The position numbers and the translations under genes are program-made. Below are positions 7,536 to 7,874 of a DNA stretch of 7,874 nucleotides, piece by piece; the first letter of the stretch is position 1; each line of letters opens with the position of its first letter. Below the pieces are notes generated by a model. That model was not told the origin of the DNA and did no database searches. It was given only the letters and a program-made list of their open reading frames with translations. This DNA comes from Proteobacteria bacterium UBA664 (lineage in GTDB: Bacteria > Pseudomonadota > Gammaproteobacteria > UBA7966), in assembly GCA_002299125.1 (NCBI GenBank), contig DBNU01000207.1:1-7874 (forward strand). Direction: 5' to 3'.

Positions 7536-7874
7536 ATGGCCCCTTTTCGTGTTGCCTTGATTCAGCATTGCGCCGAGGACGATCTCGACCGCAACCTTGC
7601 GCATCTTTCCGACGCCCTCGGGCGGGCCTGTGGTGCCGGGGCAGAATGGGTCTGTCTGCCGGAGTACTTCGGCCTCATGACCCCGACCGACGAGCAGGCG
7701 CGCGAACGTGCCTGCCCCGAGGACAGTCACCCCGTGCTGGCCTGGGCCAGGGCCGCCGCCCGTGAGCACGGGGTGTGGCTGCTGGCGGGCAGCGTCGCCG
7801 TGCGTCAGCCGAGCGGGCAGTTACGCAACCGCAGCCTGCTCATCTCGCCAATGGGCGCGGTGACGGCCCGCTAC
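7536..7874 (+). CDS. Nitrilase-superfamily hydrolase, Nit1/Nit2-type (3' end missing)
   Basis: The frame is open from ATG 7536 to the right edge, giving 113 residues without a stop. The N-terminus MAPFRVALIQ is the first beta-strand of nitrilase-superfamily enzymes. It is followed by a helix with DLDRNLAHL and by VCLPEYFGLM, which carries the catalytic Glu43. LLAGSVAVR and the NRSLLISPMGAVTARY block follow, the latter normally just before the catalytic Lys segment. The Lys and Cys of the triad would lie beyond the window. The LPE-F--M and NRSLL--P-G-V-ARY pattern is closest, from memory, to Nit1/Nit2-like amidases, which hydrolyse deaminated glutathione or 2-oxoacid amides such as alpha-ketoglutaramate. 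Substrate assignment is tentative. It is clearly a different subfamily from the 5914-6795 hydrolase, so not a recent duplicate. A repeat-filled gap separates it from rraA, so it may have its own transcript. Confidence 0.85.
   Translation, partial: MAPFRVALIQHCAEDDLDRNLAHLSDALGRACGAGAEWVCLPEYFGLMTPTDEQARERACPEDSHPVLAWARAAAREHGVWLLAGSVAVRQPSGQLRNRSLLISPMGAVTARY

Overview
The window is a GC-rich stretch of ordinary bacterial core genome in which every recognisable gene lies on the + strand. It most resembles a gammaproteobacterium. The order atpA-atpG-atpD-atpC followed directly by glmU is typical there, and the beta subunit carries the VDNIYRYTLAGTEVS stretch that I associate with E. coli-like ATP synthases. 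A Chromatiales or other sulfur- or halophile-type lineage would fit the base composition, but genus or family cannot be fixed from this sequence.

Layout: 1-1481 is the 3' part of atpA, with about 21 N-terminal codons off the left edge. It is followed by atpG (1556-2437), atpD (2541-3944) and atpC (4005-4427), the downstream half of the F1Fo ATP synthase operon. glmU (4491-5879) makes UDP-N-acetylglucosamine for peptidoglycan and lipopolysaccharide. Next come a nitrilase-superfamily hydrolase with an intact Glu-Lys-Cys triad (5914-6795), an RraA/HMG-aldolase-family protein (6872-7357), and the first 113 codons of a second nitrilase-superfamily hydrolase of Nit1/Nit2 type (7536 to the right edge). 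The gaps from atpA to rraA are only 34-103 bp, and no convincing intrinsic terminator was seen, so read-through of the whole block is possible.

The only gap with distinctive structure is 7358-7535, between rraA and the last gene. It holds a cluster of nested inverted repeats resembling a REP/BIME-like or MITE-like dispersed element, including a 20-mer that fits the dRS3-type pattern ATTCCC-N8-GGGAAT.

Functionally, the left two thirds are energy conservation and cell-envelope precursor supply. The right third groups two C-N hydrolases around a likely metal-dependent 2-oxoacid lyase. This suggests, but does not prove, a small metabolite clean-up set. I see no phage, CRISPR, toxin-antitoxin or defence genes. 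Nothing here clearly amounts to an undescribed system; the repeat element and the three-gene right-hand cluster are the parts most worth a second look.
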